Shown: piece after piece, positions 17,954-27,826 of the stretch
Numbering within the stretch: position 1 is the first letter of the stretch
Layout: each line of letters opens with the position of its first letter
DNA from: Rhodocytophaga aerolata
GTDB taxonomy: Bacteria; Bacteroidota; Bacteroidia; Cytophagales; 172606-1
Assembly: GCF_030503435.1 (NCBI RefSeq)
Contig: NZ_JAUKPO010000009.1
Span: forward strand, 124,001 to 188,000
Length of the DNA: 64,000 bases
Direction: 5' to 3'
Made by a program: the position numbers and the translations under genes
Notes under the pieces: model-generated
Seen by the model: only the letters and a program-made list of their open reading frames with translations
The model's database searches: none
Told to the model about the DNA's origin: nothing

Positions 17954-18598
17954 TTAATCTGGCAGCACTTTCACCATAATGTCTTTGTAGTATACTTTAC
18001 TTTTTGGGTCGTGACCTTGCAAGGCAAATGTACCGCTGGAAATCCAACGCCCTGGCTTATCCTGTAAACGTGTCAGCGTATCAGGTTCTGTGTATTCTAC
18101 CAGTACCTTGTCGTTTACGCGAATAGTTACCTTTTTACCTTGTACAGTTATATGCTGGGTAAACCACTCATTATCTTTAGCAGGGATTTCTTTTACATCT
18201 TGAACGGCATATAAACTGCCGGTTTTGCGCCAGTCGGTGTGGGTGTTATTTACCTGTACCTCGTAGCCTTTGGATGGCCAACCGGTATCCTGGTATTCGG
18301 TATGGAAATACATGCCAGAATTAGAACCTGGGGTAGTCTTTACCTGGGCTTTAAATTCGAAGTTCTTGAAATTGTGGTTGTTTACAGGCCCTACATAAAA
18401 CAAATGAGCCCGCGGACCCTCTACTACAATGGTGCCATTTTCTACTTTGAAAGTAGCCGGGTTATCGGAGGCTTTCCATCCATTCAATGTTTTACCATCA
18501 AACAAGCTAGTCCAGTCTTTTTGGGGACTGCCTTGTTTGGCACTAGTAAAAGCAAGAAATACTATAAAGGCTGCGCAATAAACGATACTTTTGTACAT
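17954..18598 (-). CDS. DUF1080 (3-keto-disaccharide hydrolase-like) secreted protein
   Basis: A 214-residue single-domain DUF1080 protein with a signal peptide (MYKSIVYCAAFIVFLAF). Family marks are LFDGKTLNGWKA near residue 33, GSNSGMYFHTEY near 93, GYEVQVNNTH near 112, and GTFALQGHDP near 195. The domain is a concanavalin-like jelly roll; some members hydrolyse 3-keto-glycosides, others only bind carbohydrate. It is expected in the periplasm or outside. The 160 bp upstream carry no gene. No 3-keto-sugar dehydrogenase is nearby, so the substrate is unknown. Confidence 0.88.
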   Translation of the reverse strand: MYKSIVYCAAFIVFLAFTSAKQGSPQKDWTSLFDGKTLNGWKASDNPATFKVENGTIVVEGPRAHLFYVGPVNNHNFKNFEFKAQVKTTPGSNSGMYFHTEYQDTGWPSKGYEVQVNNTHTDWRKTGSLYAVQDVKEIPAKDNEWFTQHITVQGKKVTIRVNDKVLVEYTEPDTLTRLQDKPGRWISSGTFALQGHDPKSKVYYKDIMVKVLPD

Positions 18599-18758
18599 AA
18601 AAAAGGAAATTAGGTTGGGTAGTGAACAGGAATATAACGTAGTTTAAAAATATAAGCTTATTTGTGTTTTATTGGATATTTTCTCTATGGAAAGATAAAC
18701 ATTTCTTCTACACAATTCACAAAATAGAGAAAAAAGCTAGCTTATTTTGCTTACCGTA

Positions 18759-19442
18759 TTACGAAGCCTCAATTAACCTGGCCAGGTATGACTCACCTTC
18801 TTCGTAAATAATCTGGCATTTCCAGCCCGATGCTTTTGCTACTTTTTTCAGCATAGGGGGGGCCAGGTATAACCAGCCAAAAGGCTCACTTTTTTCTCCC
18901 CTGTATTCAAACTGATAGGTTACTTCGCCAATATAATGCTGGTAAATATTTGCCCCGGCCAAATACGCTACATCACAGGAGTCGAGCAGCAGTTGTCCGC
19001 CGGGAAGTAGCAGAGATTTAAGATGTTTCAGGAGATAGTTTATTTCAATCATGTCTCTGGCAATGCCTATTCCATTCATCAAGAGCAGAATGGTATCAAA
19101 ACGGCCGCCCTGGTAGGTAAAAATATCATCTGTTACGGCATGTAGCACACCTCTTTGCTTCATAATCTCTACTGCTTTAGGCGAAATATCCAGGGCCACC
19201 ACTTCCAGATTCTGTTTTTGAAGTTCCAGGGCATGGCTCCCGGCACCAGCTCCAGCATCCAGGATTTTGCCCCTGCATAACGAGAGTGCATATTTTTCAA
19301 GGTCTGGCATATTTTCATACGTTCTGAAGAATACAGCTGCGGGCATGGTTTCAATCTCTCCATAGCTGGTGTGTACCAGCAGAAATGCCTCTTGATTGCC
19401 TGTAAAATAATCGTTTAGTGCCTTGCCCAGTAAATCAGCCAT
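18759..19442 (-). CDS. SAM-dependent methyltransferase, class I
   Basis: A 227-residue Rossmann methyltransferase. SAM motif I is DAGAGAGSHALEL near residue 61; the acidic end of strand 2 is VVALDIS near residue 83; motif IV region is TILLLMNGIG near residue 116. The N-terminal part (FLLVHTSYGE) contacts the substrate in related enzymes but gives no clue to identity. It lies 32 bp behind the MscS gene on the same strand and is probably co-transcribed with it. Substrate unknown. Confidence 0.85.
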   Translation of the reverse strand: MADLLGKALNDYFTGNQEAFLLVHTSYGEIETMPAAVFFRTYENMPDLEKYALSLCRGKILDAGAGAGSHALELQKQNLEVVALDISPKAVEIMKQRGVLHAVTDDIFTYQGGRFDTILLLMNGIGIARDMIEINYLLKHLKSLLLPGGQLLLDSCDVAYLAGANIYQHYIGEVTYQFEYRGEKSEPFGWLYLAPPMLKKVAKASGWKCQIIYEEGESYLARLIEAS

Positions 19443-19474
19443 AAAACTACTCGGTTGTATTCCGTTGATACTCC

Positions 19475-20362
19475 TTATTGATCTGAATTTTCCGCTTGTT
19501 CCTGTTCTTTAGCCCAGGGAAAGTTACCATTCGACTTAATATGCAAATCGCGTTGCGGAAAGGGAATGGTAATATTGTTTTCTTTGAAATCTTTCAGAAT
19601 GGAGAAGCGGATTTCACTTTTTAGGCTTTCTATCCGCCAGATGTTATGCGTCCAGAAGAGTAAATCGAAATGCAAGCCAATTTCTCCAAAATCTTGCAGG
19701 CGCACAATAGGCGCAGGCTTATCTACTACATCGCGGTGCTGTTTTACACTTTTAAGCAGCGACTGTTTCACCTGAACCGGGTCGGAACTGTAGGAGGTAC
19801 GGACGGAAATGGTAAAGCGGGTCATTTTTTTATTATGACTCCAGTTAATCACATTGTCTACAATAAATTTGGAGTTAGGTACAATAATGGTAACATTATC
19901 GCGGGTTTCTACTTTCGACGTCCGCACACCAATGGCGATTACCCGGCCAATCAAGGTATCAATTTCAATAATATCGCCTACCCGTACATTTCCCTCAAAC
20001 AAAAGAATTAGCCCCGAAACCAGGTCGTTGAAGGTTTGTTGCAGACCTAACCCTACACCTACCAATAAAGCTGCCGACCCGGCCAGTAGCAGCGATACAC
20101 TTATGCCCAAAGCCTGAAAGATCATCAGCACTGCTATGGTATACACAAAGTATTTGATCAACTGCGTAAAAGCAAATTGCCTGCCTTCGTCTATGGTGCC
20201 TTTAGAGTAAACATTCTTCTGTAAAAACTTCTGGATGAACCAAACTATTAACCGGCTTCCGGCAATAATCAGGAAAGCAATCAGCAGGTCAATAACAGAG
20301 ATTTCATAATCTTTTATTTTGAAAATAGTAAACTCTAAAATTCTTCTGAGTTCTGCTATCAT
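19475..20362 (-). CDS. MscS-family mechanosensitive channel
   Basis: A 295-residue small-conductance mechanosensitive channel. Three membrane helices span residues 20-110; the third is the pore helix, Gly/Ala-rich (LLAGSAALLVGVGLGLQQTFND near residues 90-112), followed by the beta domain (VRVGDIIEI, GRVIAIGVRTSKVETRDN, IVPNSKFI) and the cytoplasmic alpha-beta domain to about residue 270. It opens under membrane tension to release solutes in hypo-osmotic shock. The C-terminus is a short acidic tail. It heads a two-gene unit with the methyltransferase. Length matches the minimal MscS architecture (E. coli MscS 286). Confidence 0.92.
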   Translation of the reverse strand: MIAELRRILEFTIFKIKDYEISVIDLLIAFLIIAGSRLIVWFIQKFLQKNVYSKGTIDEGRQFAFTQLIKYFVYTIAVLMIFQALGISVSLLLAGSAALLVGVGLGLQQTFNDLVSGLILLFEGNVRVGDIIEIDTLIGRVIAIGVRTSKVETRDNVTIIVPNSKFIVDNVINWSHNKKMTRFTISVRTSYSSDPVQVKQSLLKSVKQHRDVVDKPAPIVRLQDFGEIGLHFDLLFWTHNIWRIESLKSEIRFSILKDFKENNITIPFPQRDLHIKSNGNFPWAKEQEQAENSDQ

Positions 20363-20755
20363 ACAGCGGTGGAATAGGTATAATTTGAGGAAATATACGT
20401 GATTTTATAAGTGGATGCTATTCCTTATGAAATTTTAAGCTCAATAAACGATCACCCATCTATCTGCTGGAGCCTGTACTATTGCCTTAAAAATGGTTTC
20501 TGCTAGGTGAAATGTGTGGTTATCTTTTAAAATATCCCCGTTTTTTACGCACCTAAGTAAGGTAATAAGCCCTGGCAGGCTAAGTACGTAGCTTATTAAT
20601 ATTTTGATAATTAGGTATATATTTCATTTCACTTACCTGCCGGGTATCAGGAGCTACCAGTATTCTTACATCTGTGGAATATCCCACCAAATAACCCAAT
20701 CTTTTCCGGTTGGCCAGTATATTTTTGAAAATATATTTAGTCTGATCAACAACAC
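20363..20755. other. Intergenic region between the MscS and SH3b genes
   Basis: 393 bp between divergent genes. I see a -7-type element for the rightward gene (20720-20727) but no credible gene; the 61-codon minus-strand frame at 20580-20765 has unremarkable composition and would overlap the SH3b start. Confidence 0.5.
20720..20727 (+). promoter_or_regulatory. Probable -7 element for the SH3b gene
   Basis: Exact TAnnTTTG (TATTTTTG), 28 bp before the ATG. No TTTG is seen at the expected -33 distance, so this rests on the -7 match and its position. Confidence 0.35.
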
Positions 20756-21712
20756 ATGAAAACATTTACAAAAGCTATTGCAGTATTCCTGTTCTTTATG
20801 GGGTCGGCGCAGCTTGTTTCTGCACAGGCAGCCTATAAAGTAAAGTCATCTGGCGGGGCTAATCTACGACAAGGGCCGGCTACTGGAAAAGAAGTTATTA
20901 CAACTATACCCGCAGGTGCTAAACTTAAAGTGGTAGAAAAAAACAACGATGGCTGGTATAAAGTGGAATACAACGGAAAAACCGGGTATGTATCCAGCTC
21001 CCTGGTAGAAGAAGACAACAATCAGAGCAATCCTTCATCAACTTCTGCTAATAATAGCCGTTCAAACGATTCAGCTCAAAAAAGTAATTCTAATGCATCT
21101 CAACGTCCGAGCAACTCAAGCAGCCAGAATAAAAACAGCAACAAAAGTTCAGCAGCTAAAAGCTCTGGTAGTAGTAATGCGTATAAGTGGGGGATTGGAT
21201 TACGTTTAGGAGAACCTCTGGGTGTGAGTGTAAAAAAATACAACTCCAACAATACAGCCTGGGAAGTTAACCTAGGTAGAGCTTCCAGATGGGGGCACCA
21301 TTACAACGGGGATGATTTTTACAAACATGATAAATACGATAACCGGGATATGTATAAATATTATGGGTATTACCCAGGCTTCACTACTGCTTTGCAGGTT
21401 CGTTATTTGTGGAGCAAACCAATTAGCGGAGCAGATGGCTTAAGTTTTTACTATGGGGGTGGTATCCAGACCCGTTTCACGCCTGTAAGATACCGCTATA
21501 TGTATTACTACAATAATGACAGAGATTGGGAATACAGAGAAGACCGGGTTACAGACATTGACTTAGGTTTGGATGGTGTGTTAGGTCTGGAGTATATGAT
21601 GAAAGACATTCCTTTATCTTTCTTCCTGGATGTAAACCTGTTTGTAGAAATAATTGATGCTCCTTTTGTTATTTATCCGCAAGGTGGCGCCGGTATCCGG
21701 TATAACTTCTAA
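20756..21712 (+). CDS. Secreted SH3b-domain protein with Ser/Asn linker and C-terminal beta domain
   Basis: A 318-residue exported protein: signal peptide (1-24, ending VSAQA), a bacterial SH3 domain (about 26-85, with NLRQGPATGKEVITTI and GWYKVEYNGKTGYV), a low-complexity Ser/Asn/Gln linker (about 88-140), and a Tyr-rich C-terminal beta domain from residue 142 (KWGIGLRLGEPLGVSVKKY) to a final Phe. The last part resembles small outer-membrane barrels. The SH3b module usually binds peptidoglycan, so the protein may bridge wall and outer membrane; that is inference. The linker's strong Ser/Asn bias differs from the rest of the protein. It ends at a bidirectional terminator. Confidence 0.82.
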   Translation: MKTFTKAIAVFLFFMGSAQLVSAQAAYKVKSSGGANLRQGPATGKEVITTIPAGAKLKVVEKNNDGWYKVEYNGKTGYVSSSLVEEDNNQSNPSSTSANNSRSNDSAQKSNSNASQRPSNSSSQNKNSNKSSAAKSSGSSNAYKWGIGLRLGEPLGVSVKKYNSNNTAWEVNLGRASRWGHHYNGDDFYKHDKYDNRDMYKYYGYYPGFTTALQVRYLWSKPISGADGLSFYYGGGIQTRFTPVRYRYMYYYNNDRDWEYREDRVTDIDLGLDGVLGLEYMMKDIPLSFFLDVNLFVEIIDAPFVIYPQGGAGIRYNF

Positions 21713-21736
21713 TTTGCAATAAACACCCTATAAATG

Positions 21737-21766
21737 AAAGAAGCTCCCAATCGAGGGAGCTTCTTT
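21737..21766. terminator. Bidirectional terminator
   Basis: 12-bp perfect stem (21737-21748 with 21755-21766), 6-nt loop, GAAGCTCCC core, followed by a T run on the plus strand. It lies between the convergent SH3b and pyrophosphatase genes. Confidence 0.8.
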
Positions 21767-21786
21767 TTTGTTTGTACAGAGGTACT

Positions 21787-24078
21787 CTATCTTAAATCCC
21801 GTATCTCGGCTACTTTTTCAATTTTTACTTTAGGTTGAAGTTGTCCGGTTTCTGGGGCATTTACATTTACCTCGTTGGTTACCAACAAGGGAGCTATAAC
21901 CAGCGCCACTACTGACATCAGTTTCAATAAAATGTTAAGCGATGGGCCAGAAGTATCTTTAAATGGGTCACCCACTGTGTCGCCTACTACGGCCGCTTTG
22001 TGTGGTTCAGATTTTTTATAGTACATCTGTCCATTAATTTCTACACCTTCTTCAAAACTCTTTTTAGCATTATCCCAGGCACCCCCAGCGTTCGATTGGA
22101 AAATGGCCATTAATACACCGGTAACCGTAACACCGGCTAATAAGCCGCCTAATGCCTCAGCACCAAAGCCAGGCATAAAACCCACCACTACAGGTACAAT
22201 TACAGCCAGCAAGCCAGGCAATACCATTTCGCGGATAGCGGCTTTTGTAGAAATTTCCACGCATTTGCCATATTCTGCAGAGCCGTCTGCCGCATGGAAC
22301 GTACGCTGATCTTCAGCGGACCAATGCTCCATTTCAACACCTTCATTTTTGCGCATAACCGCCAGTGCTTTATTTAATAATGGAATATCGCGGAACTGGC
22401 GTCTTACTTCTTCAATCATAGACATAGCTGCACGGCCAACTGCATTCATAGCCAGGGCAGAAAATACGAAAGGCAGCATACCTCCAATGAAAACCCCGGC
22501 CATTACATTGGCTTTGGAAATATCAATGGTACTGATGCGGGCAGCCGTCATATAGGCGCCGAACAGAGCCAAGGCTGTTAATGCAGCAGATGCAATAGCA
22601 AACCCTTTCCCGATAGCGGCTGTGGTATTCCCTACGGCATCCAGTTTATCGGTTCTGCCACGGACTTCTTTGGGTAATTCAGACATTTCAGCAATACCAC
22701 CGGCATTATCTGAGATAGGGCCATAGGCATCTACTGCCAGCTGAATACCCAGGTTAGATAGCATACCAACGGCAGCAATGGCTATCCCATACAACCCGCC
22801 AAAGTAGAAAGCACCAATAATAGAAAAGGCAATAATCAGGGTAGGCAGGGCAGTAGACATCATACCTACACCCAGGCCGGCAATAATGTTGGTAGCGGCA
22901 CCTGTGGAAGACTGGCGTACAATAGATAATACAGGTTTTTTACCCATACCCGTATAGTATTCTGTAATGAGGCCTACTAATACCCCGGCAACCAGACCAA
23001 TAATAGTAGCAATGAAAATACCAGTAGAAGTATATTGTGTAAACTCTCCGGGCTGGTTATATAAAGGATCGTTATACTGCCAGGACTCGGGCAACATGGC
23101 TTTGATAATAAACCAGGAAACCACAATCATAATGGCAGAAGAGCCAAATTCTCCTATATTTAACGCTTTTTGTGGATCGCCCCCTTCTTTTACCTTAACA
23201 AAGAAAGTACCGATAATAGACACAATAATACCGGCCGCTGCCAAAGCCAACGGAAGCAACACAGCAGATAAACCACCAAAATTGTCGGTAAATCCTGGAA
23301 TCAAATAAAAGGCAGCACCTAGTACCATCGAGCCTACAATAGAACCCACATAAGACTCAAATAAGTCGGCACCCATACCGGCTACGTCACCTACGTTATC
23401 GCCTACGTTATCGGCAATAGTGGCTGGGTTCAAGGGGTGATCTTCCGGGATACCTGCTTCTACTTTACCAACCAGGTCGGCGCCCACATCGGCTGCTTTG
23501 GTATAAATACCGCCACCTACCCGGGCAAAAAGAGCAATAGAAGAGGCACCAAAAGAAAAACCAGTAATAATCGTAATTACGCGGTTAAGATTGGCCGTCG
23601 TATCAACGCCAAACATATTACTATAGATGATAAACAGTATGCTTAACCCTAGTATGCCCAGGCCTACCACACCCATTCCCATTACTGAGCCACCGGTAAA
23701 GGCTACTTCCAGGGCTTTTCCTAAAGAAGTACGGGCAGCAGCTGTAGTACGCACGTTGGCTTTAGTAGCTACCCGCATACCGATAAATCCGGCCAAACCA
23801 GAGCACAAAGCACCCATAATAAAGGATAAGGCAACTAATGGAGAGGATGTTTCGCTATTGGCGGTTATACCTAGCAATATGGCGACACATAGTACAAAAA
23901 TAGCCAAAATTCTATATTCTGCTTTAAGGAAGGCCATAGCTCCTTCAGCAATACGGGCAGCAATAGCTTGCATTTTTTCTGAACCCGGATCTTGTTTGGC
24001 TACCCACGATGACCGCCAGGCTGTAAAGAGTAAGGCCACTACACCAAAGAGTGGAATAATGTAGATGATTTTATCCAT
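21787..24078 (-). CDS. hppA: Membrane-bound K+-dependent pyrophosphatase (ion pump)
   Basis: A 763-residue polytopic enzyme that couples pyrophosphate hydrolysis to H+ or Na+ export. The active-site signature [22 protein letters not shown] is followed by [13 protein letters not shown]; a second acidic loop is near [16 protein letters not shown], and the C-terminal [18 protein letters not shown] is intact. [10 protein letters not shown] has Ala rather than Lys at the position that sets K+ requirement, so a K+-dependent enzyme is predicted; H+ versus Na+ selectivity is not decided here. The N- and C-termini are short. The gene is monocistronic, with a -7 element 30 bp upstream and a shared terminator downstream. 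Confidence 0.95.
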   Translation of the reverse strand: MDKIIYIIPLFGVVALLFTAWRSSWVAKQDPGSEKMQAIAARIAEGAMAFLKAEYRILAIFVLCVAILLGITANSETSSPLVALSFIMGALCSGLAGFIGMRVATKANVRTTAAARTSLGKALEVAFTGGSVMGMGVVGLGILGLSILFIIYSNMFGVDTTANLNRVITIITGFSFGASSIALFARVGGGIYTKAADVGADLVGKVEAGIPEDHPLNPATIADNVGDNVGDVAGMGADLFESYVGSIVGSMVLGAAFYLIPGFTDNFGGLSAVLLPLALAAAGIIVSIIGTFFVKVKEGGDPQKALNIGEFGSSAIMIVVSWFIIKAMLPESWQYNDPLYNQPGEFTQYTSTGIFIATIIGLVAGVLVGLITEYYTGMGKKPVLSIVRQSSTGAATNIIAGLGVGMMSTALPTLIIAFSIIGAFYFGGLYGIAIAAVGMLSNLGIQLAVDAYGPISDNAGGIAEMSELPKEVRGRTDKLDAVGNTTAAIGKGFAIASAALTALALFGAYMTAARISTIDISKANVMAGVFIGGMLPFVFSALAMNAVGRAAMSMIEEVRRQFRDIPLLNKALAVMRKNEGVEMEHWSAEDQRTFHAADGSAEYGKCVEISTKAAIREMVLPGLLAVIVPVVVGFMPGFGAEALGGLLAGVTVTGVLMAIFQSNAGGAWDNAKKSFEEGVEINGQMYYKKSEPHKAAVVGDTVGDPFKDTSGPSLNILLKLMSVVALVIAPLLVTNEVNVNAPETGQLQPKVKIEKVAEIRDLR

Positions 24079-24107
24079 ATATTATGTAACTTTTTTTATT
24101 TGACTCG

Positions 24108-24115
24108 CAAATATA
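24108..24115 (-). promoter_or_regulatory. Probable -7 element for hppA
   Basis: Minus-strand TATATTTG, an exact TAnnTTTG, 30 bp before the hppA ATG. No matching -33 TTTG at the usual spacing. Confidence 0.35.
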
Positions 24116-24337
24116 TCATTTGAGCAATGATTTTAAAATTTTATTAAGCTTTCTGAATAGATTTTTCTTTAGCAAGAAATAATAGGAAAAAACAGTGTTC
24201 ACATTTAGCGGACACTTTTTCAGGCATCTGTATAAACTATGGTACTAATACTTTATGTATCAATTTGTTAAAAGTTTTCATCGGTACAGGAAAAGTATAT
24301 GCTCAGTACGGCTTATTATATGCACAGAACATCCTTT

Positions 24338-25114
24338 CTAATGCCATTCATAGAAATAGGTTTCTATAGAAAACCCCAATTTTTTATAAATTCCTATGCC
24401 ATCTTCCGATGCTTGTAATACAGCTTGTGCACATCCCCGGTTTTTTGCTTCATTAAGTACATAGGTAAAGAGTGTAGAACCAATTCCTTGACCGCGGTAA
24501 TCTGCCAGGGTAGATAAGCCAAATATTCCAGCCGTAGTGTGGCCGGACATAAACAATTCAACACCTGCTACTGGTTTTCCGGAAATAAAATATAAAAAGA
24601 AATGGGAGGGAGAGGTATGGCTTAGAATAATTGGAGTAGCCTTTATATAATAATTGACAAGATTTTGGTCTGGGGGCTGCCAGTTTTGCGCTACTATCTG
24701 TGCAAAAAGTATTACCTCTTCAGGAGTTGCTACTTTTTTAATATGTGCAAAAGAATTTTTATCAATAGGTGAATAGGAGATAAGGTCCAGAAACATCCCC
24801 GGTTCCCGGTTTGTTACCTCCATATTGGCAGATGTTAGTAACTCTCTGGCTCTGGTACCGAGTTTACGTTCTTCAACCCACAGTGTATAGGCAAAGTCTT
24901 TTCTTTCAAAATGTTGTTTAGCTTGTTGAAGATCCGCCAGGGTAAGCCTTTCTGCATTCCGTACATAGATGATATTAAATGTATCGCAGGATAATCCACA
25001 ATCAGCTATTGTCATACTCTCTGTAGAAACCACCTGCATATTTTCAATTTTGTCGGTAAGTTTCCAAGAATGCTGAAAAAAATTGTCGTCAATGAGCTCA
25101 AAAGCTTTTTTCAT
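24338..25114 (-). CDS. GNAT family N-acetyltransferase
   Basis: A 258-residue protein whose C-terminal third is a GNAT domain: acetyl-CoA loop DYRGQGIGSTLF near residue 207, followed by ALNEAKNRG-like helix and IYKKLGF near 246. The N-terminal 120 residues look like a second, degenerate GNAT lobe, as in tandem GNAT proteins. Substrate unknown. ATG 25114 (MKKAFEL) is preferred; a TTG at 25147 would add 11 residues without support. The gene is isolated: about 260 bp of non-coding DNA follow on the left. Confidence 0.82.
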   Translation of the reverse strand: MKKAFELIDDNFFQHSWKLTDKIENMQVVSTESMTIADCGLSCDTFNIIYVRNAERLTLADLQQAKQHFERKDFAYTLWVEERKLGTRARELLTSANMEVTNREPGMFLDLISYSPIDKNSFAHIKKVATPEEVILFAQIVAQNWQPPDQNLVNYYIKATPIILSHTSPSHFFLYFISGKPVAGVELFMSGHTTAGIFGLSTLADYRGQGIGSTLFTYVLNEAKNRGCAQAVLQASEDGIGIYKKLGFSIETYFYEWH

Positions 25115-25223
25115 GGGCAGTGTATATGGTAGGAGAACAGGCAACAATACTATAAATAAACAGGGGTAAGTTCAAATGCAGGCTAAGGAACTGTTTATAA
25201 CATCTGTGTATAACCAGAGGTAC

Positions 25224-25799
25224 TTACTGCAACTTTTTTAATTCTTCGTCAGTAAAGTGACGTACCGCTTTTTCCTGTGCAAATTTACCAGTATTGTATT
25301 CGTTAGATTTATTTTTGGGAATAGATAAACTTTGCCATTCGCCTTTTTTTAGCATTTTAGCTGCATATACAATTTGTCCTACGTGGTAGGGGTAATGAGC
25401 TAATTGCCGGTTAATGGCATCTATTACGGTATGGCCTTCGTTACGGATGTAAATGATGGCAGAAAGTTGTTCGGGCTGCAGGGAATCCAGGGCAGTAAAC
25501 AGGCATGCCCAACCTGCATTCCATCTGTCCATTACCTGTGATTTACCGGTAAGATCGTTTTCAAACTCGGCATCTCTGGTTCTCCATACTTTCTCACCGT
25601 CTGAATTCAAAAAGTTAGTCCAGCGGGATAGCATATTGCCATGTAGGTGTTTCACAATAGTGGCTATGCTATTAGAATCTTCATTGGTGGCCTGGAAGAG
25701 TTGCCCTGGCTCCAGCTGGTCTATGGCTTTTTCACCAAGCATTTTATAGTATAAAAACTGTTTTTTTACACTAGCCAGATAGTTTTCATTCGTGTTCAT
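25224..25799 (-). CDS. DUF1572/DinB-like four-helix protein
   Basis: A 191-residue all-helical protein of the DinB/DUF1572 superfamily, which often binds a metal through three histidines. Candidate ligands are His in VKHLHGN near residue 53 and the His pair in LAHYPYHVGQ near residues 137-142. Members include thiol-dependent S-transferases and damage-inducible proteins, but this branch has no proven role. ATG at 25799 is used; a TTG two codons upstream is less likely. The C-terminal 35 residues are charged (KEKAVRHFTDEELKKLQ-type) and probably extend from the bundle. Confidence 0.8.
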   Translation of the reverse strand: MNTNENYLASVKKQFLYYKMLGEKAIDQLEPGQLFQATNEDSNSIATIVKHLHGNMLSRWTNFLNSDGEKVWRTRDAEFENDLTGKSQVMDRWNAGWACLFTALDSLQPEQLSAIIYIRNEGHTVIDAINRQLAHYPYHVGQIVYAAKMLKKGEWQSLSIPKNKSNEYNTGKFAQEKAVRHFTDEELKKLQ

Positions 25800-25935
25800 A
25801 AACAAAGGGGTTTATTGCATAGGATTTCATCGTTTTGCCTGCTGAAGACAAGTAGCAGCGTACATTTACTAAAAGGTAAGAAAATTTCTTATAAATGAAT
25901 GTGCTTCCTACGTAAGAAAATAGCCGTTAATTTTA

Positions 25936-26547
25936 TTATAATCTATATTGTTCAATTAGCTCAAGCCGCTTAACTATTGAATTCTTTGGTAAAATGGTGC
26001 CTGGGGATAATACAGCATTGGCACCTATTTTGGAATTGTCGCCTATTAACGCGCCAAATTTTGCTACACCTGTGTTCAAAACCTGCCCCTCATAAACCAC
26101 GCTGATCAGTTTATCTGCTCTCTCATTGTAATGGTTAGCCACAATAGAGCCGGCCTCAAAATTTACACGGCTGCCAATGAGGCTATCGCCAATAAAGTTG
26201 AAATGTGCTACAGCAGAATTATCCATCAAAATACTTGATTTTACCTCGCAGCTTGTGCCAATAACAGATCCTTTACCGATATACACACCGCCTCTCAAAT
26301 AGGCATTTGCCCCGATAAAACAACCTTCGCCAATAATAGCAGGTGCTTTTATTGTTACATTGTTTTCAATAATGGCTGAAGCATGTATAGCAATCCCCTT
26401 ATCAATGTTAAAATGGGCATCTAAATTGGTAATTAGTTCAGGTAGAAGCTGTAGAAGATGTTGAGTAATATGCCAGGGCTGGGTGTTGGTTAACGATAGA
26501 AAAGTTTGAGAAAAGCCTTCAATAAAATCATCAATGTTTATTTTCAT
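25936..26547 (-). CDS. Left-handed beta-helix (hexapeptide) acyltransferase-like protein
   Basis: A 203-residue protein with about 45 N-terminal helical residues followed by hexapeptide repeats (IHASAIIENNVTI, IGEGCFIGANAYLRGGVYIG, GSVIGTSCEVKSSIL, IGDSLIGSRVNFEAGSI, FGALIGDNSKIGANAVLSPGTIL). The order resembles the C-terminal acetyltransferase domain of GlmU and related sugar-nucleotide enzymes, without a nucleotidyltransferase domain. His in AVAHFNFIGD is placed like the catalytic histidine of GlmU-type acyltransferases. The substrate is probably a nucleotide sugar but is not identifiable. It stands alone with 200-bp gaps on both sides. Confidence 0.78.
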   Translation of the reverse strand: MKINIDDFIEGFSQTFLSLTNTQPWHITQHLLQLLPELITNLDAHFNIDKGIAIHASAIIENNVTIKAPAIIGEGCFIGANAYLRGGVYIGKGSVIGTSCEVKSSILMDNSAVAHFNFIGDSLIGSRVNFEAGSIVANHYNERADKLISVVYEGQVLNTGVAKFGALIGDNSKIGANAVLSPGTILPKNSIVKRLELIEQYRL

Positions 26548-26765
26548 GGTGAGGGGTACATTAGTTTCAAAGGAATTAACTCACTTTTTGCCTGGAGCAA
26601 CTGTTACATCATTGTTGATTGCCTCCGATGTAAATACTTATATACTATTTATAGTCTATTGTTTCCTCACTTGGTTCTAATCGAATAGTATCAATTTATG
26701 GGAATGCTTCTCTAAAGAAAATATACGAATGATACAATGCATTTCAAAAGCAATCATTCACCCTG

Positions 26766-27656
26766 TCATGCGGGCTCTATGTGTGTAAGTACGTCGTATA
26801 CAGTAGGTTTGGCTTGTAGTACGGCATTTTTTACCGAATGAGCAATATCATGCCCTGTACGTACAGAGAGGCTTCCGTCAACAATTACATGAATGTCAAC
26901 AAAATATTCAAACCCCATTTTCCGAACAAAACATTTATCAATGCCCTGTACCCCTTTCACGGTTAGGGCAATTTCTTTAACCTCTTCAACTAATCTACCA
27001 TCTGGAGCTTTATCCATAATTTCGGCGAAAGAAGGCATAAAAATGCGGTAAGCGTTAAACACAATAATAACTGAAGCAATCAACGCTGCATAATCATCAG
27101 CACTTTCGTATCCTTTTCCGCCAATAAGGGCTATCGTAATACCAATAAAGGCAGTAGCGGAAGTAATGGCATCGCTGCGGTGATGCCAGGCATCGGCTTT
27201 TACGGCATTGCTTGCTACTTCATCTCCTACTTTATGTACGAAGCGGAACAAGCCTTCTTTTACGGCTACTACAAGCGCCAAAACTACCAGTGTAAAAGCC
27301 GCAGGAGGATCGTGAGGGGTACGAATATTTTCAATACTTTGAATAGCAATTAAGATAGCAGCCGCAATCAGAGATAAGGAAACAACCATAGCCGCCAGCG
27401 GCTCTGCTTTTCCATGTCCATACGGATGGTCCTCGTCTGGTGCTTTTGAAGCTGTTTTCAAGCCAACCCAAGTAATAAATGAGGTAAAAATATCGAAACT
27501 GGACTCTATAGCATCGGCTACCAGGGCATATGAATTTCCCAGCACTCCAGCCACTCCCTTAATAATTGCCAGTAACGCATTCAGCAAAATACCAATGATG
27601 GTACTTTTAAGTCCTTTTCGGGAGGGGTGAATTTTTTCTGACTCATTTAATAGCAT
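26766..27656 (-). CDS. Cation diffusion facilitator (CDF) metal exporter
   Basis: A 296-residue CDF transporter with six hydrophobic segments (about 17-205) and a C-terminal cytoplasmic domain. Metal-site signatures are DAIESSFD in helix 2 near residue 47 and HHRSDAITS in helix 5 near residue 157; DHPYGHGK near residue 77 is the usual loop motif. The helix-2 site has Glu where many relatives have His, so zinc, iron or manganese are all possible. The C-terminal fold (VQGIDKCFVRKMG, VDIHVIVD) is complete. It probably exports divalent metal in exchange for protons. Monocistronic. Confidence 0.92.
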   Translation of the reverse strand: MLLNESEKIHPSRKGLKSTIIGILLNALLAIIKGVAGVLGNSYALVADAIESSFDIFTSFITWVGLKTASKAPDEDHPYGHGKAEPLAAMVVSLSLIAAAILIAIQSIENIRTPHDPPAAFTLVVLALVVAVKEGLFRFVHKVGDEVASNAVKADAWHHRSDAITSATAFIGITIALIGGKGYESADDYAALIASVIIVFNAYRIFMPSFAEIMDKAPDGRLVEEVKEIALTVKGVQGIDKCFVRKMGFEYFVDIHVIVDGSLSVRTGHDIAHSVKNAVLQAKPTVYDVLTHIEPA

Positions 27657-27776
27657 AGTGACATCACTGGAAATTACCTATACTTACCTTGTTTTATCAG
27701 CTAACACCGATTACCGGAGAACTGGTTTCATTGGCAAAAGTACGTATACTTAGAAGTAATAGATGGCAAATAGCAT

Positions 27777-27806
27777 AAAAAATCCTTCTCTACTGAAAGA
27801 GAAGGA
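27777..27806 (-). terminator. Terminator of the SPL-family gene
   Basis: 9-bp stem (27783-27791 with 27798-27806), 6-nt loop, followed on the minus strand by six Ts (27777-27782). It lies 20 bp past the SPL-family stop. Confidence 0.75.
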
Positions 27807-27826
27807 CGGTGTTCACATAGCTGCTA

